Source: Paracoccaceae bacterium
GTDB lineage: Bacteria > Pseudomonadota > Alphaproteobacteria > Rhodobacterales > Rhodobacteraceae
DNA: 37,978 nt
Direction: 5' to 3'
NCBI GenBank assembly: GCA_012270125.1
Contig: JAAXIY010000024.1
Coordinates: 1-37,978, forward strand
Of this stretch, positions 24,952 to 32,971 are shown piece after piece (positions within the stretch are counted from its first letter, which is position 1; each line of letters starts with the position of its first letter). Under the pieces are notes generated by a model. The model was not told the DNA's origin. It saw only the letters and a program-made list of their open reading frames with translations, and did not search any database. The position numbers and the translations under genes are program-made.

Positions 24952-25836
24952 TTGATTGGATTATTAAACGTTTTAGAAATTGTCACGCCCGTCTTTTTTT
25001 TAGCAGCCGTAGGCTATATCTGGGTTAAATTTGGATTTGAATATAGAGTTGAATTTGTTACACAATTTGCAACTACTTTAGCTGTTCCATGTTTGGTTTT
25101 TACAGCACTGATGAAGACTGAGTTTCAACCATACTATTTCAGTAATCTTTTATTGGCTGCAATTATTGGTTACTCAATCCTGGGCATTATTGCTCTTATT
25201 TTTGTAAAGATTTTTAATCTTGGCGTCAGAACATACCTTATGCCCTTAATTTCTGGGAACACTGGCAATCTAGGCTTACCACTTTGTTTGTTTGCTTTCG
25301 GTGATGCGGGGTTTGGTTACGCTATAATCGTATTTGCTGTCACAAGTATTCTAGCATTTACAATCGGTATTTGGGTGGTTTCTGGGGGAGGTTCACCCAA
25401 GCAAATACTGAAGGAGCCTCTTGTGGCGAGTACAATTTTTGGACTCATTTTTATGTGGCAAGGTTGGGAAACACCAACATTTTTGACTAACTCTCTAGAG
25501 TTAATAGGGCAAATGGCTATTCCACTGATGCTAATTACGCTAGGTGTTGCAGTTGCTAGGCTAAAAATATCGGATGTAAAAAAGTCATTTTTTATAAGTG
25601 GTTGCAAAATCTTCTTTGGTATAGTTGCAGCTGTCTTGGCGAGCTTATTGTTTGATTTACCGGAAGAGGCAATTTCTGTTCTTATAATTCAGCTGTCAAT
25701 GCCAATTGCGGTGACTTCATATCTTTTAGCTGAAAAATATGGCGCCGATGCGAATGCAGTTGCGGGGCTTGTTGTTGTATCAACCTTAATTACTGTGGCT
25801 ATTTCTCCAATACTGCTGACGTTTTTAGTCGTATAG
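24952..25836 (+). CDS. AEC-family (auxin efflux carrier-like) transporter
   Basis: A 294-residue membrane protein with about ten helices. Seen: the N-terminal VLEIVTPVFFLAAVGYIWVK, the repeat-1 motif TLAVPCLVFTALM, the broken-helix motif SGNTGNLGLPLCLFAFG, and LSMPIAVTSYLLAEKYGAD near the C-terminus. These are typical of the AEC family, whose bacterial members move malonate, malate or other organic anions. The start appears to be TTG 24952, since an in-frame TAG lies at 24940 and no ATG or GTG is available ahead of the first helix. It follows the XylB-like gene by 37 bp. Confidence 0.88.
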   Translation: MIGLLNVLEIVTPVFFLAAVGYIWVKFGFEYRVEFVTQFATTLAVPCLVFTALMKTEFQPYYFSNLLLAAIIGYSILGIIALIFVKIFNLGVRTYLMPLISGNTGNLGLPLCLFAFGDAGFGYAIIVFAVTSILAFTIGIWVVSGGGSPKQILKEPLVASTIFGLIFMWQGWETPTFLTNSLELIGQMAIPLMLITLGVAVARLKISDVKKSFFISGCKIFFGIVAAVLASLLFDLPEEAISVLIIQLSMPIAVTSYLLAEKYGADANAVAGLVVVSTLITVAISPILLTFLVV

Positions 25837-25885
25837 TTGATCGGAAAAAGATTTGATTTTTTAATTTGGGTTTTGAGGTGACAAT

Positions 25886-26476
25886 ATTTCTGAAGTCTTA
25901 TCCTTACTAGTTTTTGTATTTGTTGGTCTATCGTCACCGGGTCCAAACATAATTCTTCTGACTTTATCTGGAGCAAAATTTGGGATTAAAGCCACACTCC
26001 CACATCTTTTTGGTGTTGTGATTGGAACAGGAATTTTAGCTGCTCTGTCTTCACTAGGAGTAAACTCAATAATTTTTCAGGTGCCTGTATTAGAAGCACT
26101 GCTTAAATTTATTTCTGCCGGTTGGATTATATTTTTGGCAGTCCAACTTCTCTATAAAGAGAATACAGAAATGGCTGAGAGAAATTCGAGGCCATTTAAA
26201 TTTTTTGAAGCTATTCTATTTCAAGTTGTTAATCCTAAGCTTTGGGCGCTTACACTGTCCGCATCAGCAGGTTTTAATTTAGATTATCCTATTTTAAGTG
26301 AAGCTTCATTTTTCTTTATTTTATTTGCATTGATAAATCTGGCGGTTTGCTCTCTATGGTTGGCCTTTGGCAAATATGTTTCACATTATTTAAAAAAGAA
26401 AATAATCTGGCGTTGTTTTGTAACAGTAATGGCTATATTTTTGTTAGGTAGTGCGTATTTTATTTTGATACAATAA
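25886..26476 (+). CDS. LysE/RhtB-family amino-acid exporter with apparent AUU start
   Basis: A 196-residue LysE-type exporter with about six helices. The family signature VGLSSPGPNIILLTLSGAKFGIKATLPHL, given here as adjoining blocks, lies upstream of the first GTG (26018) in the same frame, so any start there would remove the first helix and the SPGPN motif. Reading back, the frame is open to a TGA at about 25874. The only sensible initiator is ATT at 25886, with GAGG (25875-25878) seven bases ahead. Alternatively, one missing T near 25887-25889 would join the frame to GTG 25878. Later motifs such as FQVVNPKLWALTLS are intact. Exporters of this family remove amino acids or related small solutes. 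Confidence 0.8.
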   Translation: MSEVLSLLVFVFVGLSSPGPNIILLTLSGAKFGIKATLPHLFGVVIGTGILAALSSLGVNSIIFQVPVLEALLKFISAGWIIFLAVQLLYKENTEMAERNSRPFKFFEAILFQVVNPKLWALTLSASAGFNLDYPILSEASFFFILFALINLAVCSLWLAFGKYVSHYLKKKIIWRCFVTVMAIFLLGSAYFILIQ

Positions 26477-26517
26477 TGCAATCAACTCGAATGATAGTAA
26501 GATAATTGGAATGAAAA

Positions 26518-27267
26518 ATGGTGAAAATAGCACTCGTTAGTGGTGGAGCTAGAGGGATTGGAAGAGCAGCTGCAGAGATTTTTACTGAACAAGGTTACAA
26601 AGTAATTATCCTGGATCGTGACGCTGAAGAGCTCAATAAAACTTGCAAAGAAATAAATGGCTCAACACCATTTCATTATGATGTTTCCAATGAACAAGTA
26701 ATGCAGGAAATAAGCTTACGAGTAAGTAAAGAATTTGGTAGATTAGATTGTCTTGTCAATAACGCCGGTATTGCAGATTTTGGGCCTATAGAAGAGTGTG
26801 ATGCCAAAAAATGGCGTACTGTAATGGAAACAAATCTTGATGGTGTTTTTTATTTATCGCAAGCGCTCACAGCACAGTTGAAAAAGACAAAGGGTAGTAT
26901 TGTCAATATAGCATCAATTTCTGGGTTGCGCGGCTCTACCTTGCGAGTTGCCTATGGAACATCGAAAGCAGCAGTTATTCAATTAACAAAGCAACAGGCA
27001 TGTGAGCTAGGTGAGTATGGTATTCGCGTAAATACTGTTGCTCCAGGGCCAGTAAAAACAAAACTATCGATGGCAGTTCATTCTCCACAAATTATAAAAG
27101 CTTACCACGATGCAATTCCACTAAACCGATATGGTTCGGAAAGAGAAATTGGAGAAGTTATTTTTTTTCTTTGTTCTCCAAAAGCTTCATTTGTCACAGG
27201 TCAAACACTTGCAGTAGATGGTGGTTTTGAGGCGACTGGGGTAGGGTTGCCTGCTTTGCGAGAATGA
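26518..27267 (+). CDS. SDR-family oxidoreductase
   Basis: A 249-residue classical short-chain dehydrogenase. Seen: SGGARGIGRAAAE (NAD(P) binding), Asp in LDRDAEEL that favours NAD, NNAGIADFG, catalytic Ser in NIASISGLRG, YGTSKAA (Tyr/Lys), and the C-terminal SFVTGQTLAVDGGFEATG. The substrate is unknown. It is followed 34 bp later by a phytanoyl-CoA dioxygenase family gene on the same strand, and the two may act in one catabolic step series (inference from spacing only). Confidence 0.9.
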   Translation: MVKIALVSGGARGIGRAAAEIFTEQGYKVIILDRDAEELNKTCKEINGSTPFHYDVSNEQVMQEISLRVSKEFGRLDCLVNNAGIADFGPIEECDAKKWRTVMETNLDGVFYLSQALTAQLKKTKGSIVNIASISGLRGSTLRVAYGTSKAAVIQLTKQQACELGEYGIRVNTVAPGPVKTKLSMAVHSPQIIKAYHDAIPLNRYGSEREIGEVIFFLCSPKASFVTGQTLAVDGGFEATGVGLPALRE

Positions 27268-27301
27268 CAGTAGAGGGTCTTAAAATTAGTAAGGTATATG
27301 A

Positions 27302-28105
27302 ATGAAAATAACGGATGATCATATCAATGAATTCAAAGAAAATGGTGCTGTTTTACTAAAAGGTGCTTTTAGTGAATATGTCGATAGCGCACGAATGGCC
27401 ATTGAAGAAAATATTGAAAAACCAAGCTGGAGAGAAAGAACATACAGACCTGATGACGATGGTCAGGCGTTTTTTCAGGATTATGTTGTCTGGAACCAAT
27501 TTGATGGTTATCGAAATCTGGTTAAAAATTCAACAATGTCTGAAATAGCCGCAAATTTAATGAACTCAAACTGTGCTCGTATTTTTCACGATCATATTCT
27601 CGTAAAAGAACCAGGAAATTCAGTGGTAACTCCATGGCATCAAGATCAGCCATACTATTTGTGCGAAGGAGAGCAGACGGTTAGTTTTTGGGTTCCACTA
27701 GATTATATTCCTCGAGACAGATCTATTGAATATATAGCAGGATCACATGCTTGGGACAAAAACTTTAAACCGCAAAGATTTGATGGAAGTGATTTATTTG
27801 AAGGTGATAAAAGTGAAGTAGTTCCCGATGTCGATACTATGCGGGATCAATTTAATATTATTGGGTGGGAAATGGAGCCTGGAGACGCTGTAGCTTTCCA
27901 CTTCAGAACTCTTCATGGAGCCCCAGCAAACTCTTCGAAGAGTCGGCGAAGAGTAATTTCAATAAGATGGGTTGGCGATGATGCAACTTTTGTGAAACGT
28001 CTTGGCCCAACATCTCCTTCTTTTCCAGAGCTCACTTTTGAAGATGGTGAGCCATTTGCTGGAGAAGATTTTCCAATTTTGTTTGTTAAAAATAAAATCG
28101 AGTGA
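27302..28105 (+). CDS. Phytanoyl-CoA dioxygenase (PhyH) family protein
   Basis: A 267-residue Fe(II)/2-oxoglutarate-dependent oxygenase. The iron-binding facial triad is visible: His and Asp in TPWHQDQPYY (about 112-114) and the distal His in FRTLHGAP (about 204). The 2-oxoglutarate-binding Arg is probably in RRRVISIRW. IEYIAGSHAWDKNF between them is typical. PhyH-family enzymes in marine bacteria hydroxylate varied substrates (ectoine, phosphonates, fatty acyl-CoA), so the name does not fix the substrate. AAGG precedes the ATG. Its stop faces the FKBP-rhodanese stop with a single base between. Confidence 0.88.
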   Translation: MKITDDHINEFKENGAVLLKGAFSEYVDSARMAIEENIEKPSWRERTYRPDDDGQAFFQDYVVWNQFDGYRNLVKNSTMSEIAANLMNSNCARIFHDHILVKEPGNSVVTPWHQDQPYYLCEGEQTVSFWVPLDYIPRDRSIEYIAGSHAWDKNFKPQRFDGSDLFEGDKSEVVPDVDTMRDQFNIIGWEMEPGDAVAFHFRTLHGAPANSSKSRRRVISIRWVGDDATFVKRLGPTSPSFPELTFEDGEPFAGEDFPILFVKNKIE

Positions 28106-28106
28106 A

Positions 28107-28871
28107 TTATTCCGTTTTATATTCGACGACGGGAAGCCCTTGTTTTTTCCAACCTACGATACCATCACTCAAGTGGTTAACATTTGTTTGACCTATTTGA
28201 TCGATGAGAGCTTTTCCTAACACACCTGTTCTATTGCCAGTCCGACAGTAGAGTAGGATAGGCGTGTCGATATCGGTGATTAAATCAAAGAATTTTTTTG
28301 GAAACTCTGGATGAATTTTCCCGTCTTTAGTAAAAGCAGTTATTTTATGACTACCCTTTAAAACTCCCGTCTCTTTCCATTCTTCTTCTCTTCTTATATC
28401 GATAACAACTCCACCTTTATTTTGGGCGTCAATAAACTCGTTGGGAGATAGCTCACCGAGGGTTATCGGCATTGCAACTTCTAATAATTCAACGTCAAAA
28501 ATTAGTGTTGCATTAGGAGGAATTGCTCCTCCTGCTCCGCGCGCTCCGTATCCGAGATGAGGAGGAATAACCAAACGCCTTTTTTCTCCAATTTTCATCC
28601 CCTCCACGCCAATATCCCATCCTTTTATAACTTGGCCAGCACCAAGCGTGAAGGTAAATGGTTTTCCTCGAGGTATTGAGCTATCAAACTCAGTGCCGTC
28701 CTCAAGTTTACCAGTATAATGTACGGAAACTAACATTCCATTTTCTGCTATTTCACCTGATCCTTCCTTGTTTACGGTGATTTTCAAGTCATTCTCGGAA
28801 GAAAAAGTGGTTGTAGAGGTGCAAATTGCTATAAAAAATATTAATATAAAATGCGTGCAGTTTTTGATCAT
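28107..28871 (-). CDS. Secreted FKBP-type prolyl isomerase fused to a rhodanese domain
   Basis: A 254-residue exported fusion protein. An N-terminal signal peptide ([17 protein letters not shown]) is followed by a complete FKBP domain (about 30-128) with [31 protein letters not shown] and [18 protein letters not shown], so prolyl-isomerase pocket residues are intact. A rhodanese domain (about 135-248) follows with [11 protein letters not shown] and the active-site loop CRTGNRT (Cys about 210), so sulfurtransferase activity is possible. FKBP and rhodanese each occur alone in many proteins; joined in one periplasmic chain they suggest a folding factor that also handles sulfur or thiol groups (inference). 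AAGGA lies eight bases before the ATG. Confidence 0.9.
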   Translation of the reverse strand: MIKNCTHFILIFFIAICTSTTTFSSENDLKITVNKEGSGEIAENGMLVSVHYTGKLEDGTEFDSSIPRGKPFTFTLGAGQVIKGWDIGVEGMKIGEKRRLVIPPHLGYGARGAGGAIPPNATLIFDVELLEVAMPITLGELSPNEFIDAQNKGGVVIDIRREEEWKETGVLKGSHKITAFTKDGKIHPEFPKKFFDLITDIDTPILLYCRTGNRTGVLGKALIDQIGQTNVNHLSDGIVGWKKQGLPVVEYKTE

Positions 28872-29140
28872 AGCAATTTTCCTTCAGTTAACACCATGAA
28901 CCTAAATTTTAGATTCTTTTTTTCAATATTATTAGTTAAATTTGCATAAAAATTTTGAAAAATTGTGCAATATTCTGCATGCGTTTAATTTGCGCAAATT
29001 TTTAGACTTCAGAACTCATTTTTGCTTAAGTTTTTAATAATTATTTTTTATAAAAATTAAGAAAATTAGGTAACATATTGTAAAATATATATAAAATAGA
29101 ATATATTTTTACAAATTATTGTTTTTTAATATTAAAAATC
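28872..29140. promoter_or_regulatory. Very AT-rich promoter region with a 14-bp palindrome
   Basis: Upstream control region for the small membrane proteins (plus) and for the FKBP-rhodanese gene (minus). It contains the perfect palindrome AATTTGCGCAAATT (28987-29000) and nearby related words (TTTGCATAAA, TTGTGCAATA), which look like sites for one dimeric regulator. TTGTAA followed 18 bases later by TATATT (about 29105) is a possible -35/-10 pair. That would give a leader of about 180 bases before the first small gene. No gene was found in this stretch. Confidence 0.45.
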
Positions 29141-29264
29141 GGCCTCTAGATATAGGCCACTGTTACATAAAAACCACAACTTACAGTATCTCAATACCAA
29201 AAATAGTAGGTTTTTCGTTGACTAAGCGGATTTTTGCCGACTATGTTCCGGCAGTGGCTCGCTT
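29141..29264 (+). promoter_or_regulatory. Structured 5' leader RNA (candidate cis-regulatory element)
   Basis: Lies between the likely promoter and the small membrane protein at 29296. Visible helices: GGCCT/AGGCC (29141-29145 with 29154-29158); TGCCG/CGGCA (29235-29239 with 29249-29253) inside AAGCG/CGCTT (29224-29228 with 29260-29264); and a longer-range GCCACTG/CAGTGGC (29156-29162 with 29252-29258). The last overlaps arms of the first two and interleaves with AAGCG/CGCTT, so it allows either alternative folds or a pseudoknot. No known riboswitch consensus was recognised. The reading frame also runs open through this region, but without a ribosome site. Confidence 0.45.
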
Positions 29265-29295
29265 TGCGGGTCATACAACATACAGGAGAAAAATA

Positions 29296-29514
29296 ATGTT
29301 GGATAATGCAAAAAAAGCAATCGCAAGCCTAACTGAAATCGGTGTTGCATTGCTAGCTTTAGCAATTGTTGCATCATTACTAGTAGGTGCTTCAAACATG
29401 GCATTCTTTGGCGGCGTAGTGGGCAATATCACTTCGTTGGTCAGCCAGTTGGGTAATGCAGGTCTTGCAGGCTTGATTTCCCTTGGTGTGGTGCTGTGGC
29501 TATTCCAGCGCTAA
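29296..29514 (+). CDS. 72-residue two-helix membrane protein, first of a tandem pair
   Basis: A small hydrophobic protein of unknown function. A perfect ribosome site (AGGAG, seven bases ahead) sets the start at 29296; the frame is open a further 59 codons upstream through the leader but has no start signal there. Two hydrophobic helices (IGVALLALAIVASLLVG and AGLAGLISLGVVLWLF) flank a glycine/asparagine-rich turn (FFGGVVGNITSLVSQLGN). The end resembles that of the next gene, indicating paralogy. The long structured leader and strong ribosome site suggest a highly or tightly regulated product. No signal peptide or known family was recognised. Confidence 0.8.
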   Translation: MLDNAKKAIASLTEIGVALLALAIVASLLVGASNMAFFGGVVGNITSLVSQLGNAGLAGLISLGVVLWLFQR

Positions 29515-29555
29515 TCGAGCGATAAGATAATTCTCTCAGCATTGGGGAGAGCGTT

Positions 29556-29795
29556 GTGAATAGTTTTGATGATTTTTTTAAAAAGACAAGAAGTGTTCTT
29601 TTTAAGATTGTTGAGATTCTTGCGCTCGTAGTAGCAATATTATTGTTAATATACCTTTTGCTGGGAGAAGCCTCAGGCGACTACATCGTTAGTGTAGCTG
29701 TTAATATTTCTCTTTTTATTTCAGCAGTTACTCCCGAAGCCTTGGCTGCCGTTGCTTTAGGCTTAGCACTCTATACTTATATCAACAAAAAATAA
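29556..29795 (+). CDS. 79-residue two-helix membrane protein, second of a tandem pair
   Basis: A GTG-started small membrane protein with GGGGAG about seven bases upstream. After a charged N-terminus (FDDFFKKTRSVLFK) come two helices: EILALVVAILLLIYLLLG and ALAAVALGLALYTYI. Aligned to the previous protein it shares the pattern EI-(about 13 hydrophobic)-LLxG, a mid V-N-I-S/T, and a closing A-L-A/A-G-L-A...LG...L. It ends in NKK where the other ends in FQR. The pair probably arose by duplication and may form a hetero-oligomer (inference). Function unknown. It converges on the Gfo/Idh/MocA gene with five bases between. Confidence 0.75.
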   Translation: MNSFDDFFKKTRSVLFKIVEILALVVAILLLIYLLLGEASGDYIVSVAVNISLFISAVTPEALAAVALGLALYTYINKK

Positions 29796-29800
29796 CCGAC

Positions 29801-30934
29801 TCACCGGAACATTGGAGGTCTCGCATCTGTCCATTTTCCGTTATTCTTAGCTGACTCGGTAGCGGAATAAACTGCCGCCATTGATCTTAATCCATCTGAC
29901 GCTGTTGGAAGGTTAGCTCTTTTATCTCCTTTAAGTGTCGCTGCAATATCTACGTAAATATTTGCTACAGCTAATGGAAAACCTTCTGGATGAGCAATAG
30001 CAACTCTCGAAAGTCGTAAAGCATCTTCGCAAAGATTATTTTCACCTTTTTCTATAATCTCTGTTCGATTACCTACTTTTGAGTAGATGAGTTGATTAGG
30101 ATGTTCTGACTTCCACTTTAAGCCAGCTTTTTCTCCAAAAACTTGAATATCAAATCCATGTTGCCGGCCTATTGCTACCGATGAGGTCCATAACCTCCCA
30201 ACAATTCCAGATGACATACGAAAATTTACCATCGCATCATCTTCTAATTCTCGTCCTTTTATTGTGGAAGCGAAATCCGCAGAGACAGACTCTACTTCAT
30301 CATTTCCAATAAAACTTGCCATATGTAAGGCGTGAATTCCACAATCAGCAAATTGACCAGAAACACCTGCCATCTGTGGATCATAACGCCATCGAACTCT
30401 GGGGTTATTTGCGTCCTCTGCATTCCCGTGATGCCCGTGACTAAAATTAGTCACAATTAGCCTAATTTTACCAAGTTCACCATTTTGAACCATATCCCGA
30501 GCTTGCCTGACCATAGGGTATGCAGAGTAGCAGTAATTTACTGTACACAGTTTTCCAGACTTACTAGCAATTTTTACAATTTCTTCACCTTCATCAACTG
30601 TCATTGTCATAGGCTTCTCACATAGAACGTTGAAACCAGCTTCAAGGAATGACTTTGTAATTTCAAAATGAGTAGAATTAGGTGTAGCCACTGTTACCAG
30701 GTCAATACGATCTTCTCGATTTTTCTCTCTGGTTAACATCTCCTTCCAATCGCCATATGCTCTATCTTCAGAAATACCTAATGATTTAGCATAAGTTCTG
30801 CCGACATCTGGACGATGGTCGAGAGCCGCAGCAGAAAATTCAAAAAGACCATCGGCGAGCGCACCTAATCTGTGAGCAGGGCCTATTTGACTACCTTCAC
30901 CGCCACCAATCATACCCCATTTTAATTTTGTCAT
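29801..30934 (-). CDS. Gfo/Idh/MocA-family dehydrogenase (inositol cluster)
   Basis: A 377-residue NAD(P)-dependent sugar/polyol dehydrogenase. Seen: the Rossmann motif MIGGGEGSQIGPAHR, LVTVATPNSTH, the catalytic Lys in CEKPMTMTVDEGE, and the second-domain Asp/His in FADCGIHALHMASF. Several members act on myo- or scyllo-inositol or their ketones, which fits the iolDCB genes 2 kb away. ATG overlaps by one base the stop of the IolE-like gene, indicating cotranscription with it. Which inositol isomer or ketone is used cannot be told. Confidence 0.88.
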   Translation of the reverse strand: MTKLKWGMIGGGEGSQIGPAHRLGALADGLFEFSAAALDHRPDVGRTYAKSLGISEDRAYGDWKEMLTREKNREDRIDLVTVATPNSTHFEITKSFLEAGFNVLCEKPMTMTVDEGEEIVKIASKSGKLCTVNYCYSAYPMVRQARDMVQNGELGKIRLIVTNFSHGHHGNAEDANNPRVRWRYDPQMAGVSGQFADCGIHALHMASFIGNDEVESVSADFASTIKGRELEDDAMVNFRMSSGIVGRLWTSSVAIGRQHGFDIQVFGEKAGLKWKSEHPNQLIYSKVGNRTEIIEKGENNLCEDALRLSRVAIAHPEGFPLAVANIYVDIAATLKGDKRANLPTASDGLRSMAAVYSATESAKNNGKWTDARPPMFR

Positions 30935-31827
30935 TATTTAAAACCTATCGTCTCAAGATATTCTCTATTAAGTTGTGCATCAGAAAGGGGATTAGGATCG
31001 AGCAAAGGATCACAATCTTGTTCCACTGTACACCAACCTTCAAAGTTATTTTCTAATAAGATTTTTCGAACTGTAGGAAAATCAACGTCTCCATCACCTA
31101 AATTGCAAAATATTCCCTGTCCGCAGGCATCGTAGAAGCCGGTGCGATTATCAAGTACCTTTTGTTTCACCTCTGGATCAATATCTTTAAAATGCATGTA
31201 TGAAATTCTCGAAATATACTTTTGCATAAATTCCACAGGATCAAACCCAGCATATGAATGATGTCCAGTATCAAAACATATCTTAAGTATTTCTTCATCA
31301 ACTTCTGAAAGAAGTCTTTCTAATTCAGGTTCAAAATCCATAAAGCCAGCAGCATGTGCATGAATTCCAACGGTTAGGCCATATTCTTCTGCCCCGATAC
31401 GAGCCGACGTTGTTATTCTCTCTCTATAAGAAGACCATTCTTCTTTTGACATTTGTTCGGCTTCATTCACTCTTCCTGCCGTAGGTGCGCGTCTTTCGGA
31501 AATTGAGTCGATCAACACAAGGTGCTTTGCCCCATGTGCAACTAGAGCTTTGCAGGTCCTGTGTGTCCCATCTAGAACATCTTCCCATTGTTTTTCGTCA
31601 TGATAAGCCCTGAATACAACGCCTCCTATTAATTCGAGATCAAATTTTTCTAAAGCCTCACCGAGAATTTCAGGATCTTCGGGCATAAATCCAACAGGTC
31701 CAAGCTCTATTCCCTTATATCCTGCATCGGAGCACTCCTCTAAAACCTTTTGCCATGTTGGATTTCTAGGATCATTCGGAAATTCTACTCCCCAGCTACA
31801 TGGCGCGTTGCCTATGCGTATACTCAT
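30934..31827 (-). CDS. IolE/MocC-like inosose dehydratase family TIM-barrel protein
   Basis: A 297-residue sugar-phosphate isomerase/epimerase-like (AP endonuclease 2 fold) protein. Seen: GNAPCSWGVEFPNDPRNP, YKGIELGPVGF, VGIHAHAAGFMD (metal His), CFDTGHHSYAG (Asp, His), SYMHFKDID and CTVEQDCD. Inosose dehydratase (IolE) removes water from 2-keto-myo-inositol to give the dione used by IolD. This branch could also be an isomerase, so the enzyme name is likely but unproved. The frame extends 22 codons upstream, but ATG 31827 has GGGAG ahead and sits 14 bp after the upstream dehydrogenase stop. Confidence 0.82.
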   Translation of the reverse strand: MSIRIGNAPCSWGVEFPNDPRNPTWQKVLEECSDAGYKGIELGPVGFMPEDPEILGEALEKFDLELIGGVVFRAYHDEKQWEDVLDGTHRTCKALVAHGAKHLVLIDSISERRAPTAGRVNEAEQMSKEEWSSYRERITTSARIGAEEYGLTVGIHAHAAGFMDFEPELERLLSEVDEEILKICFDTGHHSYAGFDPVEFMQKYISRISYMHFKDIDPEVKQKVLDNRTGFYDACGQGIFCNLGDGDVDFPTVRKILLENNFEGWCTVEQDCDPLLDPNPLSDAQLNREYLETIGFK

Positions 31828-31841
31828 TTTTCTTTTCTCCC

Positions 31842-32945
31842 TTAAACAACATCCACATCGATCCAAGTTTTTGTAGAAGAGGACCGATGACATGCTGCCA
31901 CCACATTTGAAACTTCTAAGCCATCCCTAAAACTGGGCCAAATTTCAGAGTTAGTTTCTATAGCTCTCAAAAAATCTCTTGCTTCAATTATTATTTGATC
32001 CTGATACCCTGTTCCATGACCAGGTCCTTGGCAAAAGGGTTCGTAGTCTGGGTGATAAGGCCCAGTTAATATTTTCCTAAATCCCTGTTTTTCTGGATTT
32101 TCGTCTGACTTGTATAACCAAATAGCATTTTGATCTTCCTGATCAAAACGAATGGCACCCTTTGTACCATGGATTTCATAAGCATAACCCATTTTACGTC
32201 CTGTCGCTATTCTACTAAAATAAAGGTGCCCCATCGCACCATTTTTAAAAGTACACATCATTTGGGCATGATCATCATTATCTACAGTGCCACCAGGGCG
32301 GCTTGAATGTACGGTAGCTACATCCGCGCTTAAGCTTTTAATTGGACCCATTATAGCCAGAGCAGCGTTTATCATATGTGGGGCTAAGTCCCCCATGGTA
32401 CCATTTTCAAGACCCGTTGCTCGCCAAGTAGCAGGAATATTAGGATCGGAATAAAAATCTTCAGTATGTTCTCCACGAAACCAAGTGATGTCACCAATTT
32501 CTCCCTCTGAAACAAGTTTGCGTACAAATTGGCTTGCAGGTGTTCTAATATAATTAAAACCCATCATATTTACAGCACCACTTTTCTCAGCAGCCGCTAC
32601 CATTTTTTTTCCATCTTCAACACTGACGCCCAAAGGCTTTTCACAAAAAACGGGTTTTCCTAAAGACAGTGCCATAAGTGCTATTTTCAAATGTGTGCTC
32701 TGCGGGCTTGCGATTATTACAGCTTCTACTTTTTTATCTTTGACAAGTTCTTCCCAAGTATTTGCTGCACGTTTAAATCCATATGCTTCACAATATTTTT
32801 TTGAAGTTTTCGGGGATGAGCCACAAACCATTTCCAGTCTTGGTCTTAAATTTGTGTTAAAAACTGCTCCCACTGCAGACATAGCTACAGCATGAGCTTT
32901 ACCCATATATCCGCCACCAACGATGCCAATACCAATTTCCTTCAT
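31842..32945 (-). CDS. Gfo/Idh/MocA-family dehydrogenase, IolG-like
   Basis: A 367-residue NAD(P)-dependent dehydrogenase, first gene of the leftward inositol arm. Seen: the nucleotide-binding motif GIVGGGYMGKAHA, VIIASPQSTH, the catalytic Lys in CEKPLGVSVEDGK, and the second-domain Asp/His in LAPHMINAAL region (GDLAPHMI). The lengths and neighbours suggest oxidation of myo-inositol (IolG-type) or an inositol isomer or ketone. It lies divergent from iolD across a 112-bp promoter region. It is clearly distinct in sequence from the other Gfo/Idh/MocA protein downstream, so the two probably do not act on the same substrate. Confidence 0.88.
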   Translation of the reverse strand: MKEIGIGIVGGGYMGKAHAVAMSAVGAVFNTNLRPRLEMVCGSSPKTSKKYCEAYGFKRAANTWEELVKDKKVEAVIIASPQSTHLKIALMALSLGKPVFCEKPLGVSVEDGKKMVAAAEKSGAVNMMGFNYIRTPASQFVRKLVSEGEIGDITWFRGEHTEDFYSDPNIPATWRATGLENGTMGDLAPHMINAALAIMGPIKSLSADVATVHSSRPGGTVDNDDHAQMMCTFKNGAMGHLYFSRIATGRKMGYAYEIHGTKGAIRFDQEDQNAIWLYKSDENPEKQGFRKILTGPYHPDYEPFCQGPGHGTGYQDQIIIEARDFLRAIETNSEIWPSFRDGLEVSNVVAACHRSSSTKTWIDVDVV

Positions 32946-32971
32946 ACTTGTTTCATCCTTTAGGAAAATTA

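Noticed and set aside
26018-26476. LysE protein starting at GTG 26018
   Set aside because: It would remove the first helix and the SPGPN signature, which are encoded in the same open frame just upstream.
29119-29295. N-terminal extension of the 72-residue protein to 131 residues
   Set aside because: A perfect ribosome site lies just before ATG 29296, and the upstream part is non-protein-like and contains the leader hairpins.
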